Shown in pieces: positions 8,650-17,243 of a DNA stretch of 54,449 bases. Each line of letters starts with the position of its first letter. The first letter of the stretch is position 1. Origin of the DNA: Caldifarciminota bacterium (GTDB taxonomy: Bacteria > Hydrothermota > Hydrothermia > UBA1063 > CAJXJZ01); the NCBI GenBank assembly GCA_026986775.1, contig JALSNX010000009.1, positions 1-54,449 of the forward strand, given 5' to 3'. The position numbers and the translations under genes were made by a program. The notes beneath the pieces were generated by a model, which was given only the letters and a program-made list of their open reading frames with translations, made no database searches and was not told the DNA's origin.

Positions 8650-9530
8650 ACTCTGGGATGTGCCTTTTCGTATGTTTCTTTCAGAAGCTTTATATCCACA
8701 TGAGTATAGACCTGTGTTGTTGTTATGGAGGAGTGGCCAAGAAGTATTTGAAGTGTTCTCAGGTCGCATCCAGCCTGAAGCATCTGGGTGGCGAAACTGT
8801 GCCTTAAAATATGGGGATAGACCCGTTTTCTGATGCCCGCTTTTATGGCATAATTTTTTAGAATTTTATAGAACCCAATCCGTGTTATAGGTTCCCCTCT
8901 GTAGTTTAGAAAAAGATAGGGTGTCTTCTTTTTCAAAATCTGCTTTCTGCCCTCTTTTATATACAAAAGAAGGAATTTTCTGGCCATGCTGCCAAAAGGC
9001 ACAATCCTCTCTTTGTTGCCTTTTCCCACAACCCTCACAAAATCAATATCAAAATCAATGTCTTTCAATTTCAAATTAACAAGTTCTGAAACCCTGAGTC
9101 CAGATGCAAAGTCAAGTTCCAGCATGGCTCTGTCCCTCTGTCCAAGGGAAGTTGATATATTCGGAGCTTCAAGTAACTTTTCTATCTCTTCTTTTGTAAG
9201 GTAATCCGGGATTTTCTTGACTTTTTTGGGCATGTATAGCAGTTTTGCGGGGTTTAATTCAAGCTCATGAACCTCTGCCATGAATGAGAAAAATGAGCGA
9301 AGGGCTGCAATTATTCTTTCCCTTGTGGATGCCGCAAGACCGTATTTACTTATGAAGTTTACAAACTCTTGCAGTTCTTCCTTACCTATGGACTTTACTT
9401 CTATATCATCGCCAATGTATTCCATGAGTTTAATCAGGTCCCTCTCATATGCCTGTGCAGTATTTGAGGAGTAGCCTTTGTTTTCTAAAAGATATGTTAT
9501 GAATTCCGAAACAGCATCGCGAAGTTCCAT
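8646..9530 (-). CDS. xerD: Tyrosine recombinase XerC/XerD-type
   Basis: A site-specific recombinase expected to resolve chromosome dimers. The 294 residues match XerC/XerD. The N-terminal SAM-like core-binding domain (about 1-90) is followed by the catalytic domain with SGLRVSELVNL (first Arg), a Lys in VVGKGNKER, HILRHSFATQMLQAG (His and second Arg), LGHSSITTTQVYTHV (His and Tyr nucleophile). ATG 9530 overlaps the ribE stop as TGATG; a TTG at 9533 is an alternative. It is the last gene of the PorV-like-trpS-ribE-xerD unit. Whether it is the XerC or XerD paralogue cannot be fixed here, since an integrase-like role is not supported by any nearby mobile element. Confidence 0.88.
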   Translation of the reverse strand: MELRDAVSEFITYLLENKGYSSNTAQAYERDLIKLMEYIGDDIEVKSIGKEELQEFVNFISKYGLAASTRERIIAALRSFFSFMAEVHELELNPAKLLYMPKKVKKIPDYLTKEEIEKLLEAPNISTSLGQRDRAMLELDFASGLRVSELVNLKLKDIDFDIDFVRVVGKGNKERIVPFGSMARKFLLLYIKEGRKQILKKKTPYLFLNYRGEPITRIGFYKILKNYAIKAGIRKRVYPHILRHSFATQMLQAGCDLRTLQILLGHSSITTTQVYTHVDIKLLKETYEKAHPRV

Positions 9531-10141
9531 CAAATGAGGTAACGGCCTGATTTTTTCAGGTAATTTTCCACCACTTTCACCACATATTTTCCTATCATAT
9601 CAAACTCAAGATTAACCGTGTATCCTGCAGACATCCTCTTAATGGTTGTCACATTGAAGGTATGAGGTATTATCTGAACGGTGAAAAAAACAGGGGTTAC
9701 TTCGTTTACCGTGAGAGAAATTCCATCTATTGCTACAGAGCCTTTTTCAACAAGAAACTTCCCATAATCTGAAGGATAAAAGACAGTAAGCTTATATGAA
9801 CTTCCTTCTCTTTGAATACTTTTAACCTTTCCCGTTGTATCCACATGACCTGTTACAAAGTGTCCACCCAGAAAGGAATCTGCTTTAAGAGCCCTCTCAA
9901 GATTTACAAACTGACCAACCTTTATCTGTGTCCTGAACTTTGTTCTTTCAAGTGTCTCTTTTGAAAGAAAAAAGGTGAGAATATCCTTTTCAATCTTTTC
10001 TACCGTAAGACAAACCCCATCCACAGCTACCGAATCACCCATACCTACTGAAAGTGATGTCTTAACTTTAATCCTCTTACCATGGGCCACATTGAGAACA
10101 TTGACAATTTTCCCTTCATCTTCTATAAGTCCAGTAAACAT
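9530..10141 (-). CDS. ribE: Riboflavin synthase, alpha subunit
   Basis: Catalyses dismutation of two 6,7-dimethyl-8-ribityllumazines to riboflavin. It has the classical two tandem lumazine-binding barrels: MFTGLIEDEG with VAVDGVCLTV in the first, and GGHFVTGHVD with VAIDGISLTV in the second, 203 residues in total. The start overlaps the trpS stop (TGATG) and the stop overlaps the xerD start, so all three are translationally coupled. No other riboflavin genes and no FMN riboswitch are visible nearby, so the rest of the pathway must lie elsewhere. Confidence 0.93.
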   Translation of the reverse strand: MFTGLIEDEGKIVNVLNVAHGKRIKVKTSLSVGMGDSVAVDGVCLTVEKIEKDILTFFLSKETLERTKFRTQIKVGQFVNLERALKADSFLGGHFVTGHVDTTGKVKSIQREGSSYKLTVFYPSDYGKFLVEKGSVAIDGISLTVNEVTPVFFTVQIIPHTFNVTTIKRMSAGYTVNLEFDMIGKYVVKVVENYLKKSGRYLI

Positions 10142-11304
10142 CAGTAGTTTATCCTCATCTTTTCTCTTACAATCTCCATTGTTTCCTCAGCCTTTACACG
10201 GGCTTTTTTATCACCTTCTTTTATAATATCCCATACTAAGTCTCTTTTCTTCTCAAAAGTTGCCCTCTTTTCCCTGTATGGTTCCATAAATTCATCCATT
10301 TTGCTGAATATCTCTTTCTTACACTGCACGCAGCCTCTTATACCTTTTATACATTCATTCTTTATTATGTCCGTGTTTTCCCTGTTAAAAATAAGATGAT
10401 ACTGGAATATGGGGCAGGTATCAGGATGCCCGGGGTCGTTTTTACGTATCTTCTGAGGGTCTGTATATGAACTCATAATCTTCTTTTTAAGGCTTTGAGT
10501 ATCCTCTCCTATAAGAATAGTGTTCCCGTATGATTTTGACATCTTTCTGCCATCTGTTCCCGGTACCTTTGCAAATTCATTTAGCAGTGGCTCAGGTATG
10601 GGAAATACCTGACCGTAAAGTGAATTAAATCTTCTTGCAATCTCCCTTGTCAGTTCAAGATGGGGTAACTGGTCTTTCCCTATGGGCACAACATGTGCCC
10701 TGTAAATGAGTATGTCTGCTGCCTGTAAAACAGGATAACCCAGAAAGCCATAATTCACAATGTCTCCGTAAGGAACTTCTGTATCTTCGGAAAATAGATT
10801 TTCCGAAAGCTCGGACAGCACAAACTCTTTAATTTTACCTTCAAGCACCCCTCTTCTTTCTTCATTCTCATTGATGATTTTATGAGTTATGTTTGCGGCT
10901 ATTTTATTGAGTGTTTTCTTCTCTGTTTTCAACTTAAGTGTTTCTTTTTCTGCAATGTATTCCTTCAATGTTGGATTTCTCAAAAGCCTTGAAAGAGAAA
11001 CAAGCATTGAGAAAAGTATGTGTAGTTCCGCATGTTGTTTAATATGTGATTGGACAAAAATAACAGATTTTTCAGGCGAAATACCGGAAACCAACCAGTC
11101 AATAACCATATCTTCTATGTCCTGTTTCATGGTTTCTGTATCCCTGTATTTTGTTGTCAGGGCATGCCAGTCAGCAACTTCAAAGTAGGTTTCATATTCT
11201 GATTGAAGCTTTGCCCAGTTTTCAAGAACACCAAAAAGATGCCCTATATGCAACCTTCCTGTTGGTCTGTTCCCTGAAAGAATTACTTTACGCTGCTCTG
11301 TCAT
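10141..11304 (-). CDS. trpS: Tryptophanyl-tRNA synthetase
   Basis: A class I synthetase charging tRNA-Trp. It shows the HIGH-type motif in GRLHIGHL (about 16-23) and GRKMSKSYGN for KMSKS. At 387 residues it is longer than the usual 325-340; the extra length is a Lys/Glu-rich helical insert at roughly 125-180 (around KETLKLKTEKK and NITHKIINENEERRG). Two CxxC-like cysteines occur near the C-terminus (GCVQCKK). ATG 11304 is preceded by GGAGGA with good spacing. It is the second gene of the unit that begins with the PorV-like outer-membrane protein. Confidence 0.93.
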   Translation of the reverse strand: MTEQRKVILSGNRPTGRLHIGHLFGVLENWAKLQSEYETYFEVADWHALTTKYRDTETMKQDIEDMVIDWLVSGISPEKSVIFVQSHIKQHAELHILFSMLVSLSRLLRNPTLKEYIAEKETLKLKTEKKTLNKIAANITHKIINENEERRGVLEGKIKEFVLSELSENLFSEDTEVPYGDIVNYGFLGYPVLQAADILIYRAHVVPIGKDQLPHLELTREIARRFNSLYGQVFPIPEPLLNEFAKVPGTDGRKMSKSYGNTILIGEDTQSLKKKIMSSYTDPQKIRKNDPGHPDTCPIFQYHLIFNRENTDIIKNECIKGIRGCVQCKKEIFSKMDEFMEPYREKRATFEKKRDLVWDIIKEGDKKARVKAEETMEIVREKMRINY

Positions 11305-11319
11305 TTTGTCCTCCTGTGT

Positions 11320-12204
11320 TTACTGGCCACTTGTGTACACGGTAACAGACAGGTTTCCTTTGTTGTCAAAACCAAAACCTGTTTTTAATGCACCTTTATC
11401 AATAATAAAACCAAAGGTTATTAATTTATCCTCTGAATCTGTTAGATATCCAAAAGATAATGCCCCTTTCCATCCATGTGGTTCATAGGGAATATAGAAT
11501 ATAAGTCCGCCCTTCAGGGCGCTGTGCAAACTGGCCGAGTTTTTCTCATATTCTCCAGCGATGTGTAAATGGTCATTGAAAAGGTGTAGCCCCAGTGTGA
11601 GAAAGAATTTAGAAGGCAACCGTTCTTTTGTGGTATCTTCCCACCATAGCTGACCGTATAAATTATTGTATGCAGCACCAAAAGAAAAACTGTTTGCCTT
11701 TACGTAAATACCTACATCCTGGGTAAAGCCCTTTGCAAAGTCAAGTATAACGGTCGGGTTTATAGAATCTGAATAAGCATGAGCATACAATGCTGTCAGA
11801 TATTTTAAATTAACTCCTAAAGAAGTGGATTTACTGGATGATGCAAGGGAAATTGTGTATTCTGAATACCTCTCTTTATCAATAAGGTAGGGTGAGCTTC
11901 TCTTAATATCAATTGCAAATACTTTTCTGTAGTACAGGGCAAATTTTGGTGTAACTATACCCCACAGAGGAGATTTGGACCTGCCCAGTGTATCCACATA
12001 GAAAGTAGGATTACTACGTGGGCTTTGGGTGCTAAAGGCAAAAATATTTCCCAGCATACCTAAAAGTGCTGGATTGTCGTATGATGATGAAATTGCTAAA
12101 GGACTGTGGACAAATCCCGCTGCCATATAGTCTCCGCCGAGAAGGTTATCAAAATAAACACTTCTGGGAAAATAGGCCACAAGTAGTAAAAACAGTTTAA
12201 GCAT
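11320..12204 (-). CDS. Putative outer-membrane beta-barrel protein, PorV/UPF0164-like
   Basis: Predicted to sit in the outer membrane. A hydrophobic signal segment (LKLFLLLVAYF) is followed by alternating amphipathic strands rich in Tyr, Phe, Gly and Ser. The early AISSSYDNPALLG resembles the dasaiyyNPAgla block at the start of PorV/PorQ/UPF0164 barrels. I chose ATG 12204 (294 residues) because TATAAT sits just upstream (12217-12212); the longer GTG start at 12237 would lie before that -10 box. PorV-type proteins act in type IX secretion, which would suit the two Por-tailed proteins in this window. The family call is by pattern, not by alignment. Confidence 0.6.
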   Translation of the reverse strand: MLKLFLLLVAYFPRSVYFDNLLGGDYMAAGFVHSPLAISSSYDNPALLGMLGNIFAFSTQSPRSNPTFYVDTLGRSKSPLWGIVTPKFALYYRKVFAIDIKRSSPYLIDKERYSEYTISLASSSKSTSLGVNLKYLTALYAHAYSDSINPTVILDFAKGFTQDVGIYVKANSFSFGAAYNNLYGQLWWEDTTKERLPSKFFLTLGLHLFNDHLHIAGEYEKNSASLHSALKGGLIFYIPYEPHGWKGALSFGYLTDSEDKLITFGFIIDKGALKTGFGFDNKGNLSVTVYTSGQ

Positions 12205-12211
12205 GAAGAAA

Positions 12212-12239
12212 ATTATAAAATCGGAGCCCCGAAACACAA
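12212..12239 (-). promoter_or_regulatory. Putative promoter of the PorV-like/trpS/ribE/xerD unit, predicted leaderless
   Basis: On the minus strand, TATAAT (12217-12212) ends seven bases before ATG 12204. TTGTGT (12239-12234) lies 16 nt upstream as a weak -35. No ribosome site is present. Confidence 0.5.
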
Positions 12240-12258
12240 AAAAAGAGTTATAATCTCA

Positions 12259-12287
12259 TTGAATGAGCCCGCCTGTTAAGTTATACT
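12259..12287 (+). promoter_or_regulatory. Promoter of the small secreted protein gene
   Basis: TTGAAT (12259-12264), 17-nt spacer, TATACT (12282-12287). It gives a leader of about 20 nt that contains AGGAGG (12302-12307) before ATG 12314. Confidence 0.65.
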
Positions 12288-12313
12288 TTAGAACAAAACA
12301 AAGGAGGGAAGCT

Positions 12314-12943
12314 ATGAAAAATGCCCTTGTAGCACTTATGGTGATGGCAGCTGTTTTAACAGCAGGGGAGAATAAGAAAGAAACAAAGGTCTGGGAACCT
12401 TACAAATTCAAGGGTACTGAGCATTTCAAGTATGCCCTTACAGTCAAAGATGAGGATGGAAAGACACAGAAAGGTGAATATGTAATAGACCTGTCAAAAC
12501 AGGGTGAAAAGTACAAAATCAAAATCAATGGTTCGTTTGCGGGCAATGAGGGAAGTGTTTCCACCACCGTTGACGATGCGAGTTCTATTTCAGGTGTAAT
12601 TTTTGGGCAGATGATTTTCAATCCCTGGCTTACTCCTCTTACAACTACACTTTTTGCCAATGCTTTCATGGCTGTGTTTACAAGTGGAGCTTTTGCAGGT
12701 GGTCTTGAGGAAGGCTCCCACTGGTCATACAAGTCAAAGGATGGAGATAAAGTTGAGTTTAATGTAAAAGGTGAATGTAAATATGCGGGAAGAAAGGGGA
12801 AACTCCTTACGATGAAATCCAATGGTAAAACAGTGTATGAAACGTGCATAGACCCTGAGGTTGCATTGCCCATTTATGTCAAATACATTGACAAGGATGA
12901 TGGAACATTTTCCTCCATGGAGCTTGTGGAGTACAAGGAATAG
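12314..12943 (+). CDS. Hypothetical exported protein
   Basis: I do not recognise this 209-residue protein. The start ATG 12314 is set by AGGAGG 6 nt upstream and a promoter at 12259-12287; an in-frame ATG at 12263 precedes the predicted transcription start. Residues 1-18 form a signal peptide (MKNALVALMVMAAVLTAG). The mature part is Lys/Glu/Asp rich with beta-type alternation and one hydrophobic stretch in the middle (around FNPWLTPLTTTLFANAFMA). The ending KYIDKDDGTFSSMELVEYKE and the start KFKGTEHFKYALTVKDEDGK suggest a DUF3108-like periplasmic or outer-envelope beta protein, but this is weak. It is a monocistronic unit ended by a perfect hairpin terminator. Confidence 0.75.
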   Translation: MKNALVALMVMAAVLTAGENKKETKVWEPYKFKGTEHFKYALTVKDEDGKTQKGEYVIDLSKQGEKYKIKINGSFAGNEGSVSTTVDDASSISGVIFGQMIFNPWLTPLTTTLFANAFMAVFTSGAFAGGLEEGSHWSYKSKDGDKVEFNVKGECKYAGRKGKLLTMKSNGKTVYETCIDPEVALPIYVKYIDKDDGTFSSMELVEYKE

Positions 12944-12952
12944 ATAGACTTT

Positions 12953-12976
12953 AAGGCGCCCTTATTGGCGCCTTTT
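12953..12976 (+). terminator. Rho-independent terminator
   Basis: A perfect 8-bp stem, AAGGCGCC (12953-12960) with GGCGCCTT (12967-12974), a CTTATT loop and a short T run to 12976. It closes the small secreted protein gene. Confidence 0.85.
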
Positions 12977-13028
12977 ACTCTGGTAAACGCACACAATTCT
13001 TTATTGTTTGAAAAACTGGTGGGGTTAG

Positions 13029-13034
13029 TATAAA
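13029..13034 (+). promoter_or_regulatory. Putative -10 element for sppA-purB-acyl-CoA synthetase unit
   Basis: TATAAA at 13029-13034 ends nine bases before ATG 13044. TTGAAA at 13008-13013 is a -35 candidate with a short 15-nt spacer. No Shine-Dalgarno sequence is visible, so the leader would be only a few bases. Confidence 0.4.
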
Positions 13035-13043
13035 ATTAAGAGC

Positions 13044-13877
13044 ATGAAGAGAAGAGATGTATTTGTAGTAGTAGGAGTTCTGGTGTTTTTCCTTCTTGTT
13101 TTGATTTTCAGAGCAAGGGGGAATTTTGATATGTTTTCTACAGAGATCGGTGTGGTCAGAATTACTGGAACAATAACGAATTCTGAACCTTTAGTGAAAT
13201 GGATTGATGAACTCTCCAAAAATAAACGCATAAAAGGTATTCTGCTTTATATAAACAGCCCGGGTGGAAGTGCTGTATCTTCTGATGAAATTTACAGGGC
13301 CATCCTCAGATTTAAGAGCAAAATCAATCGTCCTGTAGTTGCTTACATATCACAGGTTGGAGCCTCTGGTGGTTATTATATTGCATGTGCTGCCGATAAA
13401 ATAGTGATAAATCCATCGTCTATAACAGGCTCTATTGGTGTTATTGCTGAATTTCCAGAGTTCAGCGGGCTTCTACAAAAAGTGGGAGTAAAAATGAGAG
13501 TTATAAAATCGGGTGCACACAAGGATATTGGTTCTCCCTTCAGGGATATGACACCACAGGAAAAAAGGATTATAGAAAGGCTGATAGACCAGACCTACGA
13601 AAGATTTGTGGAAATAGTTATCAAAGGGAGAGGACTTACAGAGGACTCAGTTCGCCATATTGGGGACGGAAGAATTTTCTCGGGTAAAGAGGCAGTAGAT
13701 GTTGGATTATGTGATACCACAGGTGATTTTACCACGGCAAAAGAAATTATGAAGAAAATGCTGAACGTCTCAAAGATTAAAGAAGTGGAGATGAAAAGGC
13801 CATTTTCTATTAAGGACCTTGTCTTAAAATCAAAACTACCTTATGGGATGATTTTATCATACAGGATGGTGCCATGA
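13044..13877 (+). CDS. sppA: Signal peptide peptidase SppA-type protease
   Basis: A membrane-anchored protease that degrades cleaved signal peptides. One N-terminal transmembrane helix (residues 5-22) is followed by a single S49 domain with ILLYINSPGGS (67-76), the nucleophile in GASGGYY (S108) and the general base in SGAHKDIGSPFR (K160), matching the Ser/Lys dyad of the short 36-kDa-type SppA. The 277 residues fit the single-domain form of Bacillus rather than the tandem E. coli form. It ends with an ATGA overlap with purB, which implies cotranscription but no obvious shared function. Confidence 0.92.
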   Translation: MKRRDVFVVVGVLVFFLLVLIFRARGNFDMFSTEIGVVRITGTITNSEPLVKWIDELSKNKRIKGILLYINSPGGSAVSSDEIYRAILRFKSKINRPVVAYISQVGASGGYYIACAADKIVINPSSITGSIGVIAEFPEFSGLLQKVGVKMRVIKSGAHKDIGSPFRDMTPQEKRIIERLIDQTYERFVEIVIKGRGLTEDSVRHIGDGRIFSGKEAVDVGLCDTTGDFTTAKEIMKKMLNVSKIKEVEMKRPFSIKDLVLKSKLPYGMILSYRMVP

Positions 13878-15178
13878 TCGAAAGATACCTTTATCCAGAA
13901 ATAGAGAAAGTATTTTCAAGGGAAAATAAGATAAAAAAGTGGATACATGTTGAGTATCAGGTTTTGAAGGCTGAAGAAGAGTTTGGTATAGTCCCGGAAG
14001 GATTATCCTCAAGACTTGCCCCAAAACTGGAAGCACTTGATATAAATGAAGTCATAAAATTGCAGGACGAATATGAAAAGGAAAGTGACCATGAGGTTGT
14101 GGCTTTTTTGATGGCTATAGAAACACTGATTGGAGAAGATGCAAGGTATTTACATTTCGGTCTTACATCAAGCGATCTCATTGATACAGCCCAGGCTCTT
14201 ATTCTTGTTGAGGCATTAAATCTTATCCTTTCAGAACTTGACCTTGTAATAAACACGCTCAGGGTAAAAGCAGTTGAGAATAAATATGTCCCGTTTATGG
14301 GAAGAACTCATGGGGTGTTTGCTGAACCCACAAGCCTCGGGCTCAAATTTCTGTCCCATTATTCAGAATTCTTGAGAGGAAGAGAAAGACTGATAAAAGC
14401 TATACAGGAAGTATCTTACGGTAAGATATCCGGCGCGGTGGGGAATTACTCCTTCATTCCACCAGAAGTGGAACAAAAGGTGCTGCAGGAACTTGGTCTC
14501 AAACCTGAACCTGTTTCAACCCAGATAGTGCCAAGGGACAGGATAGCATTTTTACTGTCAGTATATGCCCTTATTGGTGAAGCTATTGAACGAATATCTC
14601 AGGAGATACGGCTTTTGCAGAGGACTGAGGTAGGGGAGATGGCAGAACCATTCTACTCAAAGCAAAGAGGTTCATCAGCTATGCCCCACAAGAGGAATCC
14701 CATAAGGAGCGAACGTCTTATGGGGCTTGCTCGCCTTTTAAGGGGGTATCTTATCCCGGCTCATGAGAATATTGCACTGTGGCATGAGAGAGATATTTCC
14801 CATTCTTCTGTGGAAAGATTCATTCTGCCCGATGCAACTGAAGTTCTCTTCTATATGCTAAGGCTTTTAAGAAAAAACCTTGAAGGACTTGTGATTAACA
14901 AGGACAGGATAAAAGAAAATATGGAAAAATATGGTAAATATTACCTTTCAGAACCCATACTTCTTGCGCTTGTGAAGAAAGGGATTGCGAGAAAAGAAGC
15001 CTATGTCTGGGTAAAGGAGTGCGCAATAAAAGCACAGACAGAAGGACTTGATTTTGAAGATGTTTTAAAGAACCATCCTAAAATAAAGTATTATCTTGAT
15101 GAAAATGAAATAGAGGAGGCCCTTAATCACAACTTTTTGAAACATGTGGACGGGATTTTCAAAAGGTTTAATCTTTAG
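13874..15178 (+). CDS. purB: Adenylosuccinate lyase
   Basis: Catalyses two steps of purine synthesis: release of fumarate from SAICAR and from adenylosuccinate. A fumarase/aspartase-superfamily protein of 434 residues with HFGLTSSD (94-101), the His in GRTHG (H146) and the signature GSSAMPHKRNP carrying the catalytic Ser loop. The start overlaps the sppA stop (ATGA). No other purine genes are in the window. It lies within the sppA-purB-acyl-CoA synthetase run, with 10 nt to the next start. Confidence 0.95.
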   Translation: MIERYLYPEIEKVFSRENKIKKWIHVEYQVLKAEEEFGIVPEGLSSRLAPKLEALDINEVIKLQDEYEKESDHEVVAFLMAIETLIGEDARYLHFGLTSSDLIDTAQALILVEALNLILSELDLVINTLRVKAVENKYVPFMGRTHGVFAEPTSLGLKFLSHYSEFLRGRERLIKAIQEVSYGKISGAVGNYSFIPPEVEQKVLQELGLKPEPVSTQIVPRDRIAFLLSVYALIGEAIERISQEIRLLQRTEVGEMAEPFYSKQRGSSAMPHKRNPIRSERLMGLARLLRGYLIPAHENIALWHERDISHSSVERFILPDATEVLFYMLRLLRKNLEGLVINKDRIKENMEKYGKYYLSEPILLALVKKGIARKEAYVWVKECAIKAQTEGLDFEDVLKNHPKIKYYLDENEIEEALNHNFLKHVDGIFKRFNL

Positions 15179-15188
15179 GAGTGAGAAT

Positions 15189-16925
15189 ATGGGTTTTAAA
15201 GAAATAAGAAACGGGATAGGAGTGAGGCCTTTAAATGAGATGATAGCACTCACTGCAGATAGATTTCCCAATAAACTTGCTGTTAGAATAAAGGACGCGA
15301 AAACAAAAAAATACAGAGAATACACTTACGCAGAAATGTTATCATCAATTAAAAAGATAGGAGGCTTTTTAAAGAGTCAGGGTATAAAGAAGGGAGATTT
15401 CGTAGGGGTTATTGGTGAGAACAGGTCTGAATGGATTATCTCATATTTTGGCATATTGTGGATTGGGGGAGTGGTGGTCCCTCTTGATTCAAGAGCGAAA
15501 GAGACGGAGATAAGACACATTCTGCATCATTCAGGAGCAAAAGCAGTGCTTGCTTCGTCAAGATATCTTGACACGATTTTTGAGATAAAGGAAAGTTGTA
15601 AAAAGAAAACCTTTAATTTAGTGGTTAGCATGGATAAATCTGAGGAAGTGCCGAATCTACCTGAAATTTTTGAGAATTACAATGATGTGGTACCTATAGA
15701 AAGGGTTAATCTGGAAGATGTAGCTGTTATACTCTATACCTCAGGGACGACAGGAAGTTCAAAGGGAGTTATGCTAACCCATAGAAACCTATCCTCCAAC
15801 GTTGATCAGATATCAAAAGTTATTTATTTTGATGAAAATGATAGATTTTTCTCTGTTCTACCTATACACCATGTATATGAAAACACCGCTGGAAATCTCG
15901 TTCCACTGGCTAAAGGTGCATCAATTACATACGCCCGTTCTTTGAAATCTAAAATACTCTTTGAAGACCTGAAAGAAACAGAGCCAACTGTCTTCCTTGC
16001 AGTACCTCTTCTTCTTGAGAAAATCCTGATTGGAATACAGAAGAAGATAGAGCAGGCTCCTGTTCACACAAAGGGCATATTTACTGTTATCAGGGGTGGC
16101 GCAAAACTTTTAAACACATTCAGTAAAGGTAAAGGAAGTGTGATATTTTTCAGGTCAATACGTGAGAAAATGGGATTTGGAAAATTAAGATTTATGATAT
16201 CAGGAGGGGCTGCACTTCCCTTATGGGTTGCAAGAGGACTTGAAGAGCTGGGTTTTCCAATACTTCAGGGATACGGGCTTTCAGAAACCTCACCTGTTTT
16301 AACGTTGAATCCTCCATGCTGCCCTAAAAACGAAACAGCCGGTGTGCCACTTCCTGATGTGGAACTAAAAATCATTGACCCTAACGAAAATGGGGTGGGT
16401 GAAATCGCCGCAAAAGGGCCAAATATTATGAAAGGTTACTACAAAAATCCAGATGCTACCAAAGAGGTGTTCACTCCGGATGGATTTTTCCTTACAGGAG
16501 ACCTTGGCTACATAGATGAAGATGGATATCTCCATATAACAGGCAGAAAGAAATCTGTGATAGTGACCAAAGGTGGCAAAAATATTTTTCCGGAAGAGGT
16601 TGAAAATGTCCTGCTTCAATCTCCTTTTATTGAGGAGATTCTGGTGCTTAGAGGATTTAATCCCGATACCGGGGCAGAGGAGGTTCATGCCATAGTTTAC
16701 CCCAACATGGAAAAGCTTGATGAGTACTTCCTCAAAAAGGGTATTGAAAACCCCACGGAAAAAGATGTCTATGAGGTTCTGAAAAGAGAGATTGATAAAT
16801 ACGGAGCTTCACTCGCTGAGTATAAGAGAGTCAAAAGATTTACTATAAGGGACGAGGAATTTCCAAAAACTACTACCAACAAAATCAAAAGATATCTGTT
16901 TGAGCAACAGCATTTTGACAGGTGA
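15189..16925 (+). CDS. Long-chain acyl-CoA synthetase (AMP-forming)
   Basis: An ANL-superfamily enzyme that activates fatty acids to acyl-CoA through an acyl-adenylate. From ATG 15189 it has 578 residues. I chose this start because AGGAG at 15177-15181 precedes it; the in-frame ATG at 15144 lies inside purB. Landmarks are the P-loop LYTSGTTGSSKG (about 183-193), LQGYGLSETSPVL (motif A5), FFLTGDLGYIDEDGYL with the hinge GRKKSVIV, and the C-terminal KFK-type region ending TTTNKIKRYLF, which carries the catalytic Lys. FadD-like long-chain specificity is inferred from overall similarity. Confidence 0.9.
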   Translation: MGFKEIRNGIGVRPLNEMIALTADRFPNKLAVRIKDAKTKKYREYTYAEMLSSIKKIGGFLKSQGIKKGDFVGVIGENRSEWIISYFGILWIGGVVVPLDSRAKETEIRHILHHSGAKAVLASSRYLDTIFEIKESCKKKTFNLVVSMDKSEEVPNLPEIFENYNDVVPIERVNLEDVAVILYTSGTTGSSKGVMLTHRNLSSNVDQISKVIYFDENDRFFSVLPIHHVYENTAGNLVPLAKGASITYARSLKSKILFEDLKETEPTVFLAVPLLLEKILIGIQKKIEQAPVHTKGIFTVIRGGAKLLNTFSKGKGSVIFFRSIREKMGFGKLRFMISGGAALPLWVARGLEELGFPILQGYGLSETSPVLTLNPPCCPKNETAGVPLPDVELKIIDPNENGVGEIAAKGPNIMKGYYKNPDATKEVFTPDGFFLTGDLGYIDEDGYLHITGRKKSVIVTKGGKNIFPEEVENVLLQSPFIEEILVLRGFNPDTGAEEVHAIVYPNMEKLDEYFLKKGIENPTEKDVYEVLKREIDKYGASLAEYKRVKRFTIRDEEFPKTTTNKIKRYLFEQQHFDR

Positions 16926-16937
16926 TGGTTTTAATGG

Positions 16938-16964
16938 GGTGGAAGGTTGAGGCCCTTTTCCACC
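16938..16964. other. Inverted repeat downstream of the acyl-CoA synthetase gene
   Basis: GGTGGAA (16938-16944) can pair with TTCCACC (16958-16964) over a 13-nt loop with a possible inner GG/CC pair. It lies 12 nt after the stop. It lacks a T run, so a terminator role is uncertain. Confidence 0.3.
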
Positions 16965-16975
16965 TCATCAACTCT

Positions 16976-17227
16976 TTACTTAAAACCCATCTTTTTATAT
17001 AATCTTAGAGCCTCTTTCAGGTCAGAAATGGAACGCTCAGGGTCTATTTTTCTATAAATCAAACCTGAAACGTACTTGTATTCTGCCCTGTAAATGTCAT
17101 CAGGATATTCTTCAATAAATTTTTCAACCTGAATGAGTGAAGAAAGAGACTTTTCAATCTCACCTTTTTCAAAATAACATCTTGCAAGGAGGATATAGTA
17201 AGATGTTTTGTTTCTGAAGATTCTGCA
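16976..17227 (-). pseudogene. Remnant of a TPR-repeat protein gene (C-terminal piece)
   Basis: The minus strand encodes about 83 residues ending at a TAA (16978-16976). They include SYYILLARCYFEKGEIEKSL and EKFIEEYPDDIYRAEYKYV, then ALRLYKKMGFK, which read as tetratricopeptide-like helices. Upstream the frame hits a stop at 17230-17228, just before the left end of the insertion-sequence remnant (17244). The N-terminal part is not found on the far side of the element, so insertion was probably accompanied by deletion. Confidence 0.6.
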
Positions 17228-17243
17228 TCAGCCGGTAGTATAT

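Noticed and set aside
8646-9530. xerD as an integrase marking an integrated element
   Set aside because: It has the length and motifs of a housekeeping Xer recombinase and is coupled to ribE and trpS; no attachment site, tRNA or phage genes are nearby.
12263-12313. Longer N-terminus of the small secreted protein from ATG 12263
   Set aside because: It overlaps the promoter hexamers and lacks a ribosome site; ATG 12314 has AGGAGG and starts a clean signal peptide.
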